Positions 17,161 to 26,816 of a stretch of DNA of 64,000 bases are shown piece by piece. The translations under genes and the position numbers were made by a program. The stretch is from Arboricoccus pini (lineage in GTDB: Bacteria; Pseudomonadota; Alphaproteobacteria; Geminicoccales; Geminicoccaceae), in the NCBI RefSeq assembly GCF_900187945.1, contig NZ_FYEH01000004.1, forward strand, positions 62,001 through 126,000, read 5' to 3'. The number at the start of each line of letters is the position of its first letter. Positions within the stretch are counted from its first letter, which is position 1. The notes under the pieces were generated by a model. It searched no databases and was not told the DNA's origin. It saw only the letters and a program-made list of their open reading frames with translations.

Positions 17161-19506
17161 ATGAAAACCCGGCCCGCGAGTCGAACGCTCGTCATTTCCG
17201 GCATTCTGATCGCCCTTTTGGGCCTGCTAATCGGTGGAGGCGGTGCTCGCCTCGCCGCCCTGGGTGGCAGCTTTTATTATCTTGCGGCCGGCATCGGCAT
17301 CGTCCTGACCGGGCTGCTCCTGATCGTCCGTTGGCGTGCCGCCTTATGGGTCTATGCCCTCGTCGTCCTGGGCACTCTCGGCTGGGCGGTCTACGAGATC
17401 GGCTTTGACTGGTGGCAATTGGCCCCGCGCGGCGACATCATCTTCCTTTTGGGTGTCTATCTCCTGATGCCCTGGATCACGCGCCGCCTGCCCAGGGGCG
17501 CAAGCCTCCCGCTCGCCGCGACACTCCTGCTCGCGGCGGCGGTGGGCATCGTCGCCCTCCTCACCAATCCGCATGACAAGAGCGGATCGATCGAAGCCGC
17601 CTCGCTCGACCTACCGGCCAATGCCGGAATGCCCGATGACGACTGGCGGCACTATGGCCGCACGCTGGCTGGCGATCGTTACAGTCCGCTCAAGCAGATC
17701 GACGGTGGCAATGCCGGCAAACTCGAGGTCGCGTGGCAATATCAGACCGGCGATGTTCGCGGTCCGAGCGATCCGATCGAGACGACCTATGAGGTGACGC
17801 CGATCAAGGTCGACGATACGCTCTACCTCTGCACGCCGCATAACTACGTGATCGCCCTCGATGCGGAGAGCGGGCAGGAAAAATGGCGCTATGATCCCAA
17901 AGTGCCGATCGTGCCGGGCCTGCAGCATCTGACCTGCCGCGGCGTTGCCTATCACGAGGCGGCCACGGCGACGGGGCAGACCTGCCAGAAGCGGATTTTC
18001 ATGCCTACCGCCGATGCCCGACTCCTCGCCATCGATGCCACCGACGGCCGGCCCTGCCAGGATTTCGGCCAGAACGGCGCGGTCGATCTGACGCAAGGCA
18101 TGCCCAACATGACGCCCGGCTATTACTACTCGACCTCGCCGCCGGTCGTCGCCAACGGCGTGGTCATCGTCTCGGGCAATGTGAGCGACAATGTCTCGAC
18201 GACGGAGCCATCCGGCGTCACGCGCGGCTTCGACGTCAATACAGGCAAACTTCTATGGAACTGGGATTCCGGCAATCCCGAAGCGACGACGCCGCTGCCG
18301 GCCGGCCAGCATTACACAGCGAATTCGCCCAACTCCTGGAGCGTATCCAGCGCCGACGAGAAACTGGGCCTCGTCTATATCCCCATGGGCAACCAGACGC
18401 CCGATCAGTGGGGCGTCCAACGAACACCGCAGGCCGAACTCTATAGTGCCTCGATCGTGGCGCTGGATATCAAGACCGGCAAGCTGCGCTGGGTCTTCCA
18501 AAGCGTGCACCACGACCTTTGGGACATGGATATCGGCGGCCAGCCCAGCCTGGTCGACCTCGACACGTCCACGGGACGCAGGCAGGCCCTGATCGCCTCG
18601 ACCAAACGCGGCGACATCTATGTCCTCGATCGCACCAACGGCCAGCCGATCGTCCCGGTGCATGAGCGGCCCGTCCCTCAAGGCGACATTCCAGACGAGC
18701 GCTATTCTCCGACCCAGCCCTTCTCGGATCTCACCTTCCTGCCGCGCCGCCCGCTGGAGGAGCGCGACATGTGGGGGGCAACGATGCTCGATCAGATGGT
18801 CTGCCGCATCATGTTCAAGAGCGCGCGGTATGAGGGCATCTTCACGCCACCCTCGACGCAAGGCTCGATCGTCTATCCCGGCAATTTCGGCGTCTTCGAC
18901 TGGGGCGGCGTCGCTATCGATCCCGTCCGCCAGTTGATGATCGCCAATCCCGACTACATGGCGTTCTACTCGCGCCTGATCCCTCGTGCCGCGAACGACA
19001 CAGGCGTCGCACCGGGTGAGCAGAAAGCGAATGAGGCAGGCACCAACGAGATGATGGGCACCCCCTATCGAGTTCAGCTCAATGCCTTTCTCTCGCCCCT
19101 GGGCCTTCCCTGCCAGGCCCCCCCCTGGGGTTACATGGCCGGCGTCGACCTCAGGAAATCGGAGATTGTCTGGCAGCATAAGAACGGCACGATCCAAGAC
19201 AGTTCGCCCATCCCGCTGCCCATCAAGATGGGCGTGCCCAGCCTTGGCGGGCCGATCACCACCGGCGGCGGCGTGGCCTTCCTGACCTCGACGCTCGATA
19301 GCTATATCCGGGCCTACGACGTCCTGGACGGCACGCAGCTCTGGCAGGCCCGGCTGCCGGCTGGCGCCCAGACCACCCCCATGACCTATCGCTCGGCCAA
19401 GAGCGGGCGCCAGTTCGTCCTGGTCGTGGCGGGCGGCCATGGCTCGCTCGGCACCAAGGCCGGCGACCACGTGATCGCCTACGCCCTGCCGAAAGCCAGC
19501 AGCTAG
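17161..19506 (+). CDS. gcd: Membrane-bound PQQ-dependent glucose dehydrogenase
   Basis: A 781-residue quinoprotein oxidising aldoses such as glucose to the lactone in the periplasm and passing electrons to ubiquinone. Five hydrophobic segments fill residues ~10-140; the rest is a PQQ beta-propeller with typical phrases (WRHYGRTLAGDRYSPLKQI, CKRIFMPTADARLLAIDA re-read as C-QKRIFMPTADARL, VHHDLWDMDIGGQPSLVD). The start ATG 17161 has a good AGGAG (17151-17155) five bases upstream. It is divergent from the siderophore receptor. PQQ synthesis genes are not in this window. Direct oxidation of this kind acidifies the medium and can aid mineral phosphate release (established for the family). Confidence 0.94.
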   Translation: MKTRPASRTLVISGILIALLGLLIGGGGARLAALGGSFYYLAAGIGIVLTGLLLIVRWRAALWVYALVVLGTLGWAVYEIGFDWWQLAPRGDIIFLLGVYLLMPWITRRLPRGASLPLAATLLLAAAVGIVALLTNPHDKSGSIEAASLDLPANAGMPDDDWRHYGRTLAGDRYSPLKQIDGGNAGKLEVAWQYQTGDVRGPSDPIETTYEVTPIKVDDTLYLCTPHNYVIALDAESGQEKWRYDPKVPIVPGLQHLTCRGVAYHEAATATGQTCQKRIFMPTADARLLAIDATDGRPCQDFGQNGAVDLTQGMPNMTPGYYYSTSPPVVANGVVIVSGNVSDNVSTTEPSGVTRGFDVNTGKLLWNWDSGNPEATTPLPAGQHYTANSPNSWSVSSADEKLGLVYIPMGNQTPDQWGVQRTPQAELYSASIVALDIKTGKLRWVFQSVHHDLWDMDIGGQPSLVDLDTSTGRRQALIASTKRGDIYVLDRTNGQPIVPVHERPVPQGDIPDERYSPTQPFSDLTFLPRRPLEERDMWGATMLDQMVCRIMFKSARYEGIFTPPSTQGSIVYPGNFGVFDWGGVAIDPVRQLMIANPDYMAFYSRLIPRAANDTGVAPGEQKANEAGTNEMMGTPYRVQLNAFLSPLGLPCQAPPWGYMAGVDLRKSEIVWQHKNGTIQDSSPIPLPIKMGVPSLGGPITTGGGVAFLTSTLDSYIRAYDVLDGTQLWQARLPAGAQTTPMTYRSAKSGRQFVLVVAGGHGSLGTKAGDHVIAYALPKASS

Positions 19507-19522
19507 GCCGAATGGCCGGGGC

Positions 19523-20443
19523 TCAGGCCTCGGCCAGCCATTCCTCGATGAGCCAGCGGGCAATGCTGTCCGCATTCGGGAACTGCACCGGCCGGGCATC
19601 CGGATCGCGAAGATCGGCCCGGTCGAACCAGCGCGCATCCTCGATCTCATCGGGCTCGATGTTCAGATCATCGCTCAGGGCCTCGGCGCGAAAGCCCAGC
19701 ATGAGCGATTGCGGAAAAGGCCAGGGCTGCGAGGAGCGGTAGCGCACGTCGCCGATCACGATGCCCACCTCTTCCTGCACCTCGCGACGCACCGCCATCT
19801 CGAGCGTCTCGCCCGGCTCGACGAAGCCGGCCAGCGTCGAGTACATGCCGGTCTTGAAGTGGGCCGAGCGGCCAAGGATGCACTGATCGCCGCGGGTCAC
19901 CAGCATGATCACGGCCGGATCCGTGCGGGGGAACACCAAACGGCCGCAATGCGTGCAGCGCCGGGCGTGGCCGGCCTCGATTGATTCGGTAAGGGCGCCG
20001 TCGGCGCCGCAATGGCGGTGAAGACGGTGCCAGTTGGCGAGTGCCCGGGCATAGGCCAGCATGCCGGACTCGGTCGCCGGCAGCATGGGTCCAACGCTGC
20101 GAAGATCGGCAAAGCGCGCCGTCTCGGTCAAAAGATCCGCGTGATCAATCCCGGTAGCACCGGCGCCGACTGCGAAGATCGCCCGCTCTTCCTCATCCAG
20201 ACCGAGAAAGATCGCGTCGTCGTCCTTGCCAAGATTGATCGCCGTCGGATTGGTCCTGAACGCGCGGGGGCCTTCCGGATGCTCGATGATCGCAACTTCC
20301 AGGTCCTTGAGGACGAGCACCCAGCTCGCGTGGTCACGCCGCCGCGCCTCCAGCCAATCGCTGTCCTTGCGTCGCTCCGAGGCGCGATTGATCCCCACCC
20401 CAGCATAAACGTGCGGCGGCGGATTGGGGGGTTCGCGGGTCAT
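19523..20443 (-). CDS. nudC: NAD(P)H pyrophosphatase NudC (candidate RNA NAD-decapping enzyme)
   Basis: A 306-residue Nudix hydrolase. The Nudix box GFVEPGETLEMAVRREVQEE is intact and is followed by the NudC-specific SQPWPFPQS. The zinc ribbon before it has CTHC as the second pair, but the first pair reads CGAD instead of CxxC, so one ligand is changed to Asp. ATG 20443 gives MTREPPNPPP; the frame runs 17 codons further upstream without support. NudC hydrolyses NADH and removes NAD caps from RNA. Convergent with gcd, divergent from ffs/dnaX. Confidence 0.92.
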   Translation of the reverse strand: MTREPPNPPPHVYAGVGINRASERRKDSDWLEARRRDHASWVLVLKDLEVAIIEHPEGPRAFRTNPTAINLGKDDDAIFLGLDEEERAIFAVGAGATGIDHADLLTETARFADLRSVGPMLPATESGMLAYARALANWHRLHRHCGADGALTESIEAGHARRCTHCGRLVFPRTDPAVIMLVTRGDQCILGRSAHFKTGMYSTLAGFVEPGETLEMAVRREVQEEVGIVIGDVRYRSSQPWPFPQSLMLGFRAEALSDDLNIEPDEIEDARWFDRADLRDPDARPVQFPNADSIARWLIEEWLAEA

Positions 20444-20597
20444 GGCGCAGCTTGATTCCTTGGCACTGGTTAGAAGTGGTTGAAGACCAAGCAACGGTCG
20501 GAGACAAGGCCATTGGCGGTGCAGACGAGGTCATCACGTCGCGCGAACCTCCCCTTGGGGGTTGCGTCGCATGCCGGTTGCGACGATATAAGCGCGC

Positions 20598-20697
20598 GGA
20601 AGGTTGGCGGTGGACGGTGCCCTCGCCAAGTCGGTCAGGTCCGGAAGGAAGCAGCCGTAACGAGTTTCGCGTCGGGTCGCACGTCAGCCTTCCACCC
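20598..20697 (+). ncRNA. ffs: Signal recognition particle RNA (4.5S, bacterial small type)
   Basis: The invariant domain IV sequence GTCAGGTCCGGAAGGAAGCA (20633-20652) is present; it carries the GGAA tetraloop and the asymmetric loop bound by Ffh. The flanks close as a long hairpin: GGAAGG at 20598-20603 pairs with CCTTCC at 20688-20693. The ends are therefore placed at about 20598 and 20697. It stands just before dnaX, the usual place in alphaproteobacteria. An open frame across it (starting 20452) is an artefact of dnaX's frame. Confidence 0.95.
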
Positions 20698-20835
20698 TCC
20701 AAAGGTCGCCCGCCACGCTTTCGACCTCAAATGCGCGTCTTGCCATTTGCCGGTTGGACATGGGTGCCAAAAAAGCCTTTCATCCGACCGGTTGGGTCAG
20801 GATTTCCTCTTGGCGGCTGGGTCGATCTGGAAACC

Positions 20836-22734
20836 ATGGACGAAGATAGCGCACCCGCATTGTTCGCAGGCACTGCCGCGTCATCGGGACCCGCTGGCGC
20901 CTATCGGGTCATCGCGCGCACCTATCGCCCCACACGCATGTCCGAGCTTATCGGCCAGGACATGCTGGTGCGCACGCTGGCCAACGCCCTGGCCTCCGGG
21001 CGGATCGCGCATGCCTTCCTCCTCTGCGGCATTCGCGGCGTCGGCAAGACGACCACGGCCAGGATCATTGCCCGGGCACTCAACTGCACCGGTCCCGACG
21101 GCCAGGGCGGTCCGACGCCCGAGCCCTGCGGCCAGTGTTCCTCATGTCGTTCAATCGCCGCCGACAGTTCGCTCGACGTCATCGAGATGGATGCGGCGAC
21201 GCGGACCGGCATCGACGATATTCGCGAGATCGTGGACAGCGTCCGCTATGCCCCCTCAGCGTCGCGCTACAAGATCTACATCATCGACGAAGTCCACATG
21301 CTCTCGGAAAAGGCCTTCAACGGCCTCCTGAAGACGCTGGAGGAACCGCCGCCGCACGCCAAGTTCGTCTTCGCGACGACCGAAGTCAGGAAGGTGCCGA
21401 TCACCGTCCTGTCGCGCTGCCAGCGATTCGACCTGAAGCGCGTCGAGCCGGACGTCATCGAGGCCCATCTTGCGCGCATCTGTGCCAAGGAAGGCGTTGG
21501 CGCCGAACCGGATGCCCTGGCACTCATCGCCTCCGCGGCAGAGGGATCGGTGCGTGATTCCCTCAGCCTGCTCGACCAGGCCATGGCCCTGGCCCAAGGC
21601 AGCATCAAGGCGCAGAGCGTTCAGGACATGCTGGGTCTGGGCGATCGCACGCGGATCATCGAGATTGCCCAGGCCCTGCTCAACGGTGATGCGCGCCAGG
21701 CCCTCGGGCTGTTCGGCGAGCTCTATGCGGCCGGTGCCGATCCCGTTGCCGTGGCGCAGGATCTGCTCGAGATCGCGCACCGTTTAAGCCGCCTCAAGAC
21801 CGGCGTCGGCATGGGCACCATCGGCCGGCCGCTTTCCGCCGAGCTCGAGGCAAGGCTCGCAGCCCTGGCCGACACCGGCACGATTCCTGTCCTTGCCCGT
21901 CTCTGGCAGATGCTCCTCAAAGGGATCGAGGATATCAGGACCGCGCCCAACGCCGTGGCGGCGGCCGAGATGGTGCTCATGCGCATTGCCTGCGCTGCCG
22001 ACCTACCGCCGCCGGGCGAGTTGGCGCGACTCTTGCGCGAACGCCAGGCCGGCAGTCCGAGCCCCGCGGCAGCGGCCGGCCGCCCCGCCAGCCTGCGCAG
22101 CCCCGCCGTCCCCGATACCGTGCGGGGCGCCTTGCAGCATCAGACCGCGCCTCTGAACATCAAGCTGCCGGGCCCACCGCGCGGTCTGGCCCCGGCCGCG
22201 GGGGCGCCCCCGACGTCGAGGGTTGTGTCAGGACCACGTGCGGCTCCTCCCATGCAGCCCACACGCTCGCCCAACGACGAGAGCGGAAGAAAAGCCTCCG
22301 CTTCGGCCAAAGAGTTACCCAGGACTTTTGCCGACCTCGTCGACTATTTGAGTGAGCATGGCTACCGGCCGCTCGCCGCTTGGCTGGAGCAAGGGGCGCA
22401 TCCAATCCGCTACGAAGCAGGTCGCAGCGTGGAGTTTAGGGTCACTGCCGCTATGCCGGCCGACATCGCGGGCCAGCTCAATGACGCGATCACGGCCCTG
22501 TTCGGCCAGCGCTGGGGCGTCGTGGTCGGCCAAAGCGAGGGCGAACCGACGCTGGCCGAACAGCGCGAGCGTCGACGCCAGGCGCGTATCGAGGAAATTG
22601 GCCGTGAAGGCCGGCTGAAGCGACTGCTCGACGCCTACCCGGGCGCTACGGTAATCGACGTGCGGCCGGTTCGGGTCTTGGCCGAGGAACCCTCCGCCGA
22701 ATTATCCGCCATCAAGGAAGCGAGAGACGCATGA
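20836..22734 (+). CDS. dnaX: DNA polymerase III subunit tau (gamma/tau)
   Basis: A 632-residue clamp-loader ATPase. After a short leader the conserved RTYRPTRMSELIGQD begins; Walker A GIRGVGKTTTARI, the zinc motif with CGQCSSC, Walker B YIIDEVHMLS, sensor and TLEEPPPHAKFVFATTE follow. Domain III is complete and a Pro/Ala-rich linker (about 395-490) leads to a tau-specific C-terminal domain. ATG 20836 is chosen because the frame upstream runs through ffs. No A-rich slippery site with following stem was convincing, so a gamma form by frameshifting is not supported. It overlaps ybaB by four bases (ATGA). Confidence 0.96.
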   Translation: MDEDSAPALFAGTAASSGPAGAYRVIARTYRPTRMSELIGQDMLVRTLANALASGRIAHAFLLCGIRGVGKTTTARIIARALNCTGPDGQGGPTPEPCGQCSSCRSIAADSSLDVIEMDAATRTGIDDIREIVDSVRYAPSASRYKIYIIDEVHMLSEKAFNGLLKTLEEPPPHAKFVFATTEVRKVPITVLSRCQRFDLKRVEPDVIEAHLARICAKEGVGAEPDALALIASAAEGSVRDSLSLLDQAMALAQGSIKAQSVQDMLGLGDRTRIIEIAQALLNGDARQALGLFGELYAAGADPVAVAQDLLEIAHRLSRLKTGVGMGTIGRPLSAELEARLAALADTGTIPVLARLWQMLLKGIEDIRTAPNAVAAAEMVLMRIACAADLPPPGELARLLRERQAGSPSPAAAAGRPASLRSPAVPDTVRGALQHQTAPLNIKLPGPPRGLAPAAGAPPTSRVVSGPRAAPPMQPTRSPNDESGRKASASAKELPRTFADLVDYLSEHGYRPLAAWLEQGAHPIRYEAGRSVEFRVTAAMPADIAGQLNDAITALFGQRWGVVVGQSEGEPTLAEQRERRRQARIEEIGREGRLKRLLDAYPGATVIDVRPVRVLAEEPSAELSAIKEARDA

Positions 22735-23054
22735 AGAATATCGGCAACATGCTCAAGCAGGCGCAGCAACTCCAGGGCAAGATGGCCGAGATGCAGGCCA
22801 AGCTCGCCGAGTCCGAGGTCGACGGCCAGTCGGGCGGCGGCCTGGTCACCGTGACGCTCAATGGCAAGGGCGAAATGCGCAGGATCAAGATCGACAAGTC
22901 GCTGGCCGATCCCGAGGAGATGGAGATCCTTGAGGATCTGGTGGTCGCCGCCACCAATGACGCCAAAGCCAAGGTAGAGGCAGAATTGCAAAGCGAAATG
23001 AGCAAGCTGACGGGTGGCATGTCGCTTCCTGCCGGCTTCAAGATGCCGTTCTAA
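22731..23054 (+). CDS. YbaB/EbfC nucleoid-associated protein
   Basis: A 107-residue protein with the family start MKNIGNMLKQAQQLQGKM, a heptad-rich helix, a central beta region (GGLVTVTLNGKGEMRRIKID) and a C-terminal helix ending in GGMSLPAGFKMPF. YbaB forms dimers that bind DNA without strong specificity. The ATG overlaps the dnaX stop (ATGA) and recR follows 39 bp later, the conserved dnaX-ybaB-recR arrangement. Confidence 0.95.
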   Translation: MKNIGNMLKQAQQLQGKMAEMQAKLAESEVDGQSGGGLVTVTLNGKGEMRRIKIDKSLADPEEMEILEDLVVAATNDAKAKVEAELQSEMSKLTGGMSLPAGFKMPF

Positions 23055-23093
23055 CTAATTGATCTTACGATAATAAAACGCCTCACTTAAACC

Positions 23094-23693
23094 ATGTCGA
23101 CAGCTGAGATCGATCAGCTGGCGCGGCTGCTGGCAAAGCTGCCGGGCTTGGGCGCGCGCTCGTCCAGGCGTGCCGTGCTGGCCCTCTTGAAGCGCCGCGA
23201 GACGTTGGGCGAGCCGCTCGTGCGCGCCCTGCGCGAAGCGTTCGACAAGGTGCGGGCTTGCGGCGTTTGCGGCAATCTCGACAGTATCGATCCTTGCGGC
23301 ATCTGCGCCAGCCAGCGCCGCGACCGCCAAACGATCCTGGTTTGCGAGGAGGTCGAGGATCTGTGGGCCATGGAGCGGGCCCAGAGCTATGGCGGCCTTT
23401 ACCACGTGCTGGGCGGCAAGCTCTCGGCGATCGATGCTGTCGGGCCCGAGGATCTGGGGATCGATCGCCTGATGGCCCGCATCCAGGCCGATGACGTCAA
23501 GGAGGTCATCCTCGCCCTGGGTGCCACGGTGGACGGGCAGACCACGGCGCATTACATCGCCGAGCGGCTGGCCGGCCTCGCGGTCAACGTGTCTCGACTG
23601 GGCCACGGGGTTCCTGTCGGCGGCGAGCTTAACTATCTAGATGAAGGTACACTGCAGGCAGCCTTGCGCGCACGGCAGAAACTCACGCTTTGA
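23094..23693 (+). CDS. recR: Recombination mediator RecR
   Basis: A 199-residue ring-forming DNA-binding protein acting with RecF/RecO to load RecA. In order: helix-hairpin-helix ([20 protein letters not shown]), C4 zinc finger (CGVCG then CGIC), Toprim domain ([34 protein letters not shown]) and a Walker-B-like C-terminal helix region ([16 protein letters not shown]). Length matches the family exactly. Part of the dnaX-ybaB-recR unit, with def just downstream. Confidence 0.97.
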   Translation: MSTAEIDQLARLLAKLPGLGARSSRRAVLALLKRRETLGEPLVRALREAFDKVRACGVCGNLDSIDPCGICASQRRDRQTILVCEEVEDLWAMERAQSYGGLYHVLGGKLSAIDAVGPEDLGIDRLMARIQADDVKEVILALGATVDGQTTAHYIAERLAGLAVNVSRLGHGVPVGGELNYLDEGTLQAALRARQKLTL

Positions 23694-23743
23694 CCACCCA
23701 CGGACCCTGGCTTGGCGAGCCCGCCTCCTCTTTGGACCCGACG

Positions 23744-24256
23744 ATGACGCTCCTTTCCATTCTTGAGGTGCCGGATGCACGGCTGAAGGCAAAAGCCAGT
23801 GCCGTCGCTGTCGTGGATGACGATCTACGCCGCTTCATGGATGACATGCTGGAGACCATGTACGCTGCGCCTGGCATCGGCCTCGCGGCGCCGCAGGTCG
23901 GCGTCCTGCGGCGCGTCATCGTACTGGACGTGGCCCGTGAGAGGGAAACGCCCGCGCCGATGCGTCTCGTCAATCCCGAGATCCTCTGGGAATCCGAGGA
24001 AAAGACGATCCAGGAGGAAGGCTGTCTCAGCCTGCCCGAGCAATATGCCGAGGTGCGTCGGCCGGCCGCCGTCAAAGTCTCCTACCTGGATGAGCAGGGT
24101 GTCGCGCGAGAGGTGGAAGCCGAGGGCCTGCTCGCCCGCTGCCTGCAGCACGAGATCGACCATTTGAACGGCATTCTGTTCACCGACCACATCTCGGCGC
24201 TGAAACGCAACATGATCCTGCGCAAACTGGCGAAAGCGCAAAAGCTGCGCGCATGA
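23744..24256 (+). CDS. def: Peptide deformylase
   Basis: A 170-residue metalloenzyme removing the formyl group from nascent N-terminal methionine. All three motifs are present: GIGLAAPQVG, EGCLSLP (metal Cys) and QHEIDHLNG (two metal His and catalytic Glu). ATG 23744 gives the standard N terminus MTLLSILEVPD; the frame also opens at a TTG 18 codons upstream, overlapping the recR end, which is unlikely to be used. The ATGA overlap with fmt couples deformylase to formyltransferase. Confidence 0.97.
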   Translation: MTLLSILEVPDARLKAKASAVAVVDDDLRRFMDDMLETMYAAPGIGLAAPQVGVLRRVIVLDVARERETPAPMRLVNPEILWESEEKTIQEEGCLSLPEQYAEVRRPAAVKVSYLDEQGVAREVEAEGLLARCLQHEIDHLNGILFTDHISALKRNMILRKLAKAQKLRA

Positions 24257-25200
24257 GCATCCGCCCGCCGCTCCGGCTCATCCTGATGGGGACCAGTCCC
24301 TTCGCCGTGCCTGCGCTCCGACGGCTGCACGCGGGTCCCCATCGAATAGAGGCCGTCTACACGCAGCCACCGCGTCCGGCCGGACGTGGTATGAAGGAGC
24401 GCCCATCGCCGGTGCACGAGGCAGCGCTCGAACTCGGCCTGCCGGTCCTGACGCCGGCTTCCTTCAAGACCGAGGCGGCCCTGGCCGAGTTCACGGCCCT
24501 CGCGGCCGATCTCGCCATCGTTGCGGCCTATGGCCTGATCCTGCCCCGTCCGGTCCTGTCGGCGCCGCGCCTGGGCTGCATCAACCTGCACGGCTCAAAC
24601 CTGCCACGCTGGCGGGGGGCCGCCCCCATCCAGCGCGCCATCATGGCCGGCGATGCCACAACCGGCGTCGATATCTTTCAGATGGAGGCGGGCCTGGATA
24701 CCGGCCCCGTCCTCGCCAGCCGTACGGTGACGATCGGCCCGCACGAGACAGCCGGCTTCCTGCATGATCGTCTGGCGGCGATCGCGGCCGACATGCTGCC
24801 TTCCCTTCTGGAGGGCCTGGCGAACGGGACGGCGCAGGCAATCCCGCAGCCATCCCAGGGTGCCACCTATGCCAGCAAGATCCAGAAGGATGAGGGTGCC
24901 ATCGATTTCGGCCAATCGGCCATCGAGATCGATCGGCGCATCCGCGGCCTGACCCCGTGGCCGGGGTGCTTTGCCTATCTGGGCAAGGAGCGCCTCGGTA
25001 TCCTTGCGGCGGAGCCAGTGGCGGGCAGCGGCGAGCCTGGCACCGTCATCGAGCTGCCGTTGACCGTCGCCTGCGGCGAAGGGGCGCTGCGCATCACCAG
25101 CGTCCAGCCGGCCGGCAAGCGGCCCATGCCGGCCGAGGCCTTCGCGCGCGGCAGGCGGCTCGGTGTCAGTGACCGGTTGGCATGCCGCGCTATCGCCTGA
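24253..25200 (+). CDS. fmt: Methionyl-tRNA formyltransferase
   Basis: A 315-residue enzyme formylating initiator Met-tRNA with 10-formyl-THF. The N-terminal formyltransferase domain has LILMGTSPFAVPALRRL and the substrate motif INLHGSNLPRWRGAAPIQRA (catalytic Asn/His; Asp in GLDTGP). The C-terminal OB-like domain begins near residue 205. It overlaps def at its start and truA at its end (19 bp), so def-fmt-truA is one operon. Confidence 0.97.
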   Translation: MSIRPPLRLILMGTSPFAVPALRRLHAGPHRIEAVYTQPPRPAGRGMKERPSPVHEAALELGLPVLTPASFKTEAALAEFTALAADLAIVAAYGLILPRPVLSAPRLGCINLHGSNLPRWRGAAPIQRAIMAGDATTGVDIFQMEAGLDTGPVLASRTVTIGPHETAGFLHDRLAAIAADMLPSLLEGLANGTAQAIPQPSQGATYASKIQKDEGAIDFGQSAIEIDRRIRGLTPWPGCFAYLGKERLGILAAEPVAGSGEPGTVIELPLTVACGEGALRITSVQPAGKRPMPAEAFARGRRLGVSDRLACRAIA

Positions 25201-25931
25201 CCATAGAATATGACGGCATCGGCTTTCACGGCTGGCAGATCCAGGCCGGCCTGCCTACCGTGCAGGCGGCGCTGGAGACAGCACTGTTTGCCATCACCGG
25301 CGACCCCACGCCGGTCACGGGCTCGGGGCGAACCGATACCGGCGTGCACGCGCTGGGCCAGGTCGCCCACCTGGATACAAGACGCGACTGGACGCCAGAC
25401 CGGCTCATGGGCGCCTTGAACGCCCATCTGCGGCCGCAGCCGATCAGCGTCCTGCGCGTCGAGCAGACGCATCCCCAATTCCATGCGCGGTTCGATGCGA
25501 GACGTCGACGCTATCGCTACCGCATCCTCAACCGGCGGGCACCGCCCGCTTTGGCCACGGGTCGGCTGTGGCACCGGCCCCAGCCACTGGCGGCCGACCT
25601 GATGCACGCGGCGGCGCAGGCACTGGTCGGGCGGCACGATTTCACGAGCTTTCGCGCTGCCGAATGCCAGGCCAAGAGTCCCTTGCGCACGCTCGACCTG
25701 ATCCACGTCCATCGCCAGGGCGAAGAGATCCTGATCGACCTCGCCGCCCGTTCCTTCCTCCACCACCAGGTCCGAAACATTGTGGGCACGCTGGTGCCGA
25801 TCGGCCAGCGTCTGCGGCCCGTGGCCCACATGGCGGAGGTTCTGGCGGCACGCAATCGCGTGGCCGCCGGCCAGACGGCGCCGCCCGATGGCCTCTATCT
25901 CGTCGACATCGCCTATGAAGAGCGCACTTAG
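25182..25931 (+). CDS. truA: tRNA pseudouridine(38-40) synthase TruA
   Basis: A 249-residue pseudouridine synthase. The catalytic Asp lies in GSGRTDTGVHALGQVAHL (about residues 46-63), and the ARSFLHHQVRNIVGTL motif near residue 190 is the conserved C-terminal substrate loop. The N terminus MPRYRLTIEYDGIGFHGWQ is standard. The start lies inside the last codons of fmt. The gene ends 21 bp before a convergent EamA transporter. Confidence 0.97.
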   Translation: MPRYRLTIEYDGIGFHGWQIQAGLPTVQAALETALFAITGDPTPVTGSGRTDTGVHALGQVAHLDTRRDWTPDRLMGALNAHLRPQPISVLRVEQTHPQFHARFDARRRRYRYRILNRRAPPALATGRLWHRPQPLAADLMHAAAQALVGRHDFTSFRAAECQAKSPLRTLDLIHVHRQGEEILIDLAARSFLHHQVRNIVGTLVPIGQRLRPVAHMAEVLAARNRVAAGQTAPPDGLYLVDIAYEERT

Positions 25932-25952
25932 TCTGTCGACCACCCGCCCCGC

Positions 25953-26816
25953 CTAGCTGGCATGGCGTCGGGCGGCGGCGACGCAGGCAATGACGGCAAG
26001 CGAGACAGCCAGCATGGGCCAGGTGACGCGTTCGTCCAGTATGAGGGCTGCCAAGGTCAGTCCCATGAAAGGTTGCAAGAGCTGCAACTGGCCGACCGCG
26101 GCAATGCCACCTCGCGCAAGGCCGCGATACCAGAAGAAAAAACCGATCAGCATGCTGAAAAGCGAGACGTAGACAAGGCCGAGCCAGGCGGAGAGACCGA
26201 CCTGCGCGAAGCTGTCGGGCCAGTCGAGGAAAGTCAAAAGCACCATCGGCGGCAGGGAAATGACGAGCGCCCAGGAAATGACCTGCCAGCCACCCAGCCG
26301 GCGGGACAGGTGACCGCCTTCTGCATAGCCGAGCCCGCAGGCGATGACCGCTAGCAGCATCGCCAGATCACCAGTACTTGACCCGCCTTCGCCCTGCGCC
26401 AAGGCGAAGGCCGCGACGAGCAGGCTGCCCAGGCCGGCGAAGAGCCAGAATGCCGGATGCGGCCGCTCGCCGGCGCGCAACACGGCGAACAAAGCCGTGA
26501 CAAGCGGCATCATGCCGATGAAGACGATCGCCCGTGCCGCACTCAGATGCTGAAGGGCCAAGGCCGTCAGCAAAGGAAAACCGACGACCACACCCAAGGC
26601 AACGATCAGAAGCGAGGCCAGATCCGCCCGCCTCGGCAGACGCTGCCGGCAGACGAGCAGGATGCCGGCCGCAAGGAGGCCGGCAATCGACGCCCGCGCC
26701 ACCGTCAGGAAAACAGGATCGAAGCCCGCCACGGCAAGCCTCGTCGCGGGCAGCGAGCCACTGAACACGGCAACACCAAGCATGCCGTAGATAAATCCTT
26801 CAGTAGTCCTGCCCAT
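25953..26816 (-). CDS. EamA/DMT family transporter
   Basis: A 287-residue membrane protein with about ten hydrophobic helices in two related halves, the EamA (drug/metabolite transporter) pattern; the second half has AALILDERVTWPMLAV, a typical final-repeat motif. ATG 26816 gives MGRTTEGFIYGMLG at the first helix; the frame extends 13 polar codons upstream. It is divergent from a MocR-type regulator with only 115 bp between, suggesting regulation by that protein. Amino acid or amine export is a reasonable guess only. Confidence 0.85.
   Translation of the reverse strand: MGRTTEGFIYGMLGVAVFSGSLPATRLAVAGFDPVFLTVARASIAGLLAAGILLVCRQRLPRRADLASLLIVALGVVVGFPLLTALALQHLSAARAIVFIGMMPLVTALFAVLRAGERPHPAFWLFAGLGSLLVAAFALAQGEGGSSTGDLAMLLAVIACGLGYAEGGHLSRRLGGWQVISWALVISLPPMVLLTFLDWPDSFAQVGLSAWLGLVYVSLFSMLIGFFFWYRGLARGGIAAVGQLQLLQPFMGLTLAALILDERVTWPMLAVSLAVIACVAAARRHAS

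Noticed and set aside
18253-19650. 465-codon frame on the minus strand across gcd and nudC
   Set aside because: Antisense shadow of the quinoprotein gene.
20452-20835. N-terminal extension of dnaX
   Set aside because: It would translate through the SRP RNA gene; the conserved protein starts just after ATG 20836.
22270-22300. Programmed frameshift site in dnaX (short A-run at about 22289)
   Set aside because: Only AGAAAAG is present, not a proper slippery heptamer, and no stop follows in the shifted frame with a supporting stem that I could see.
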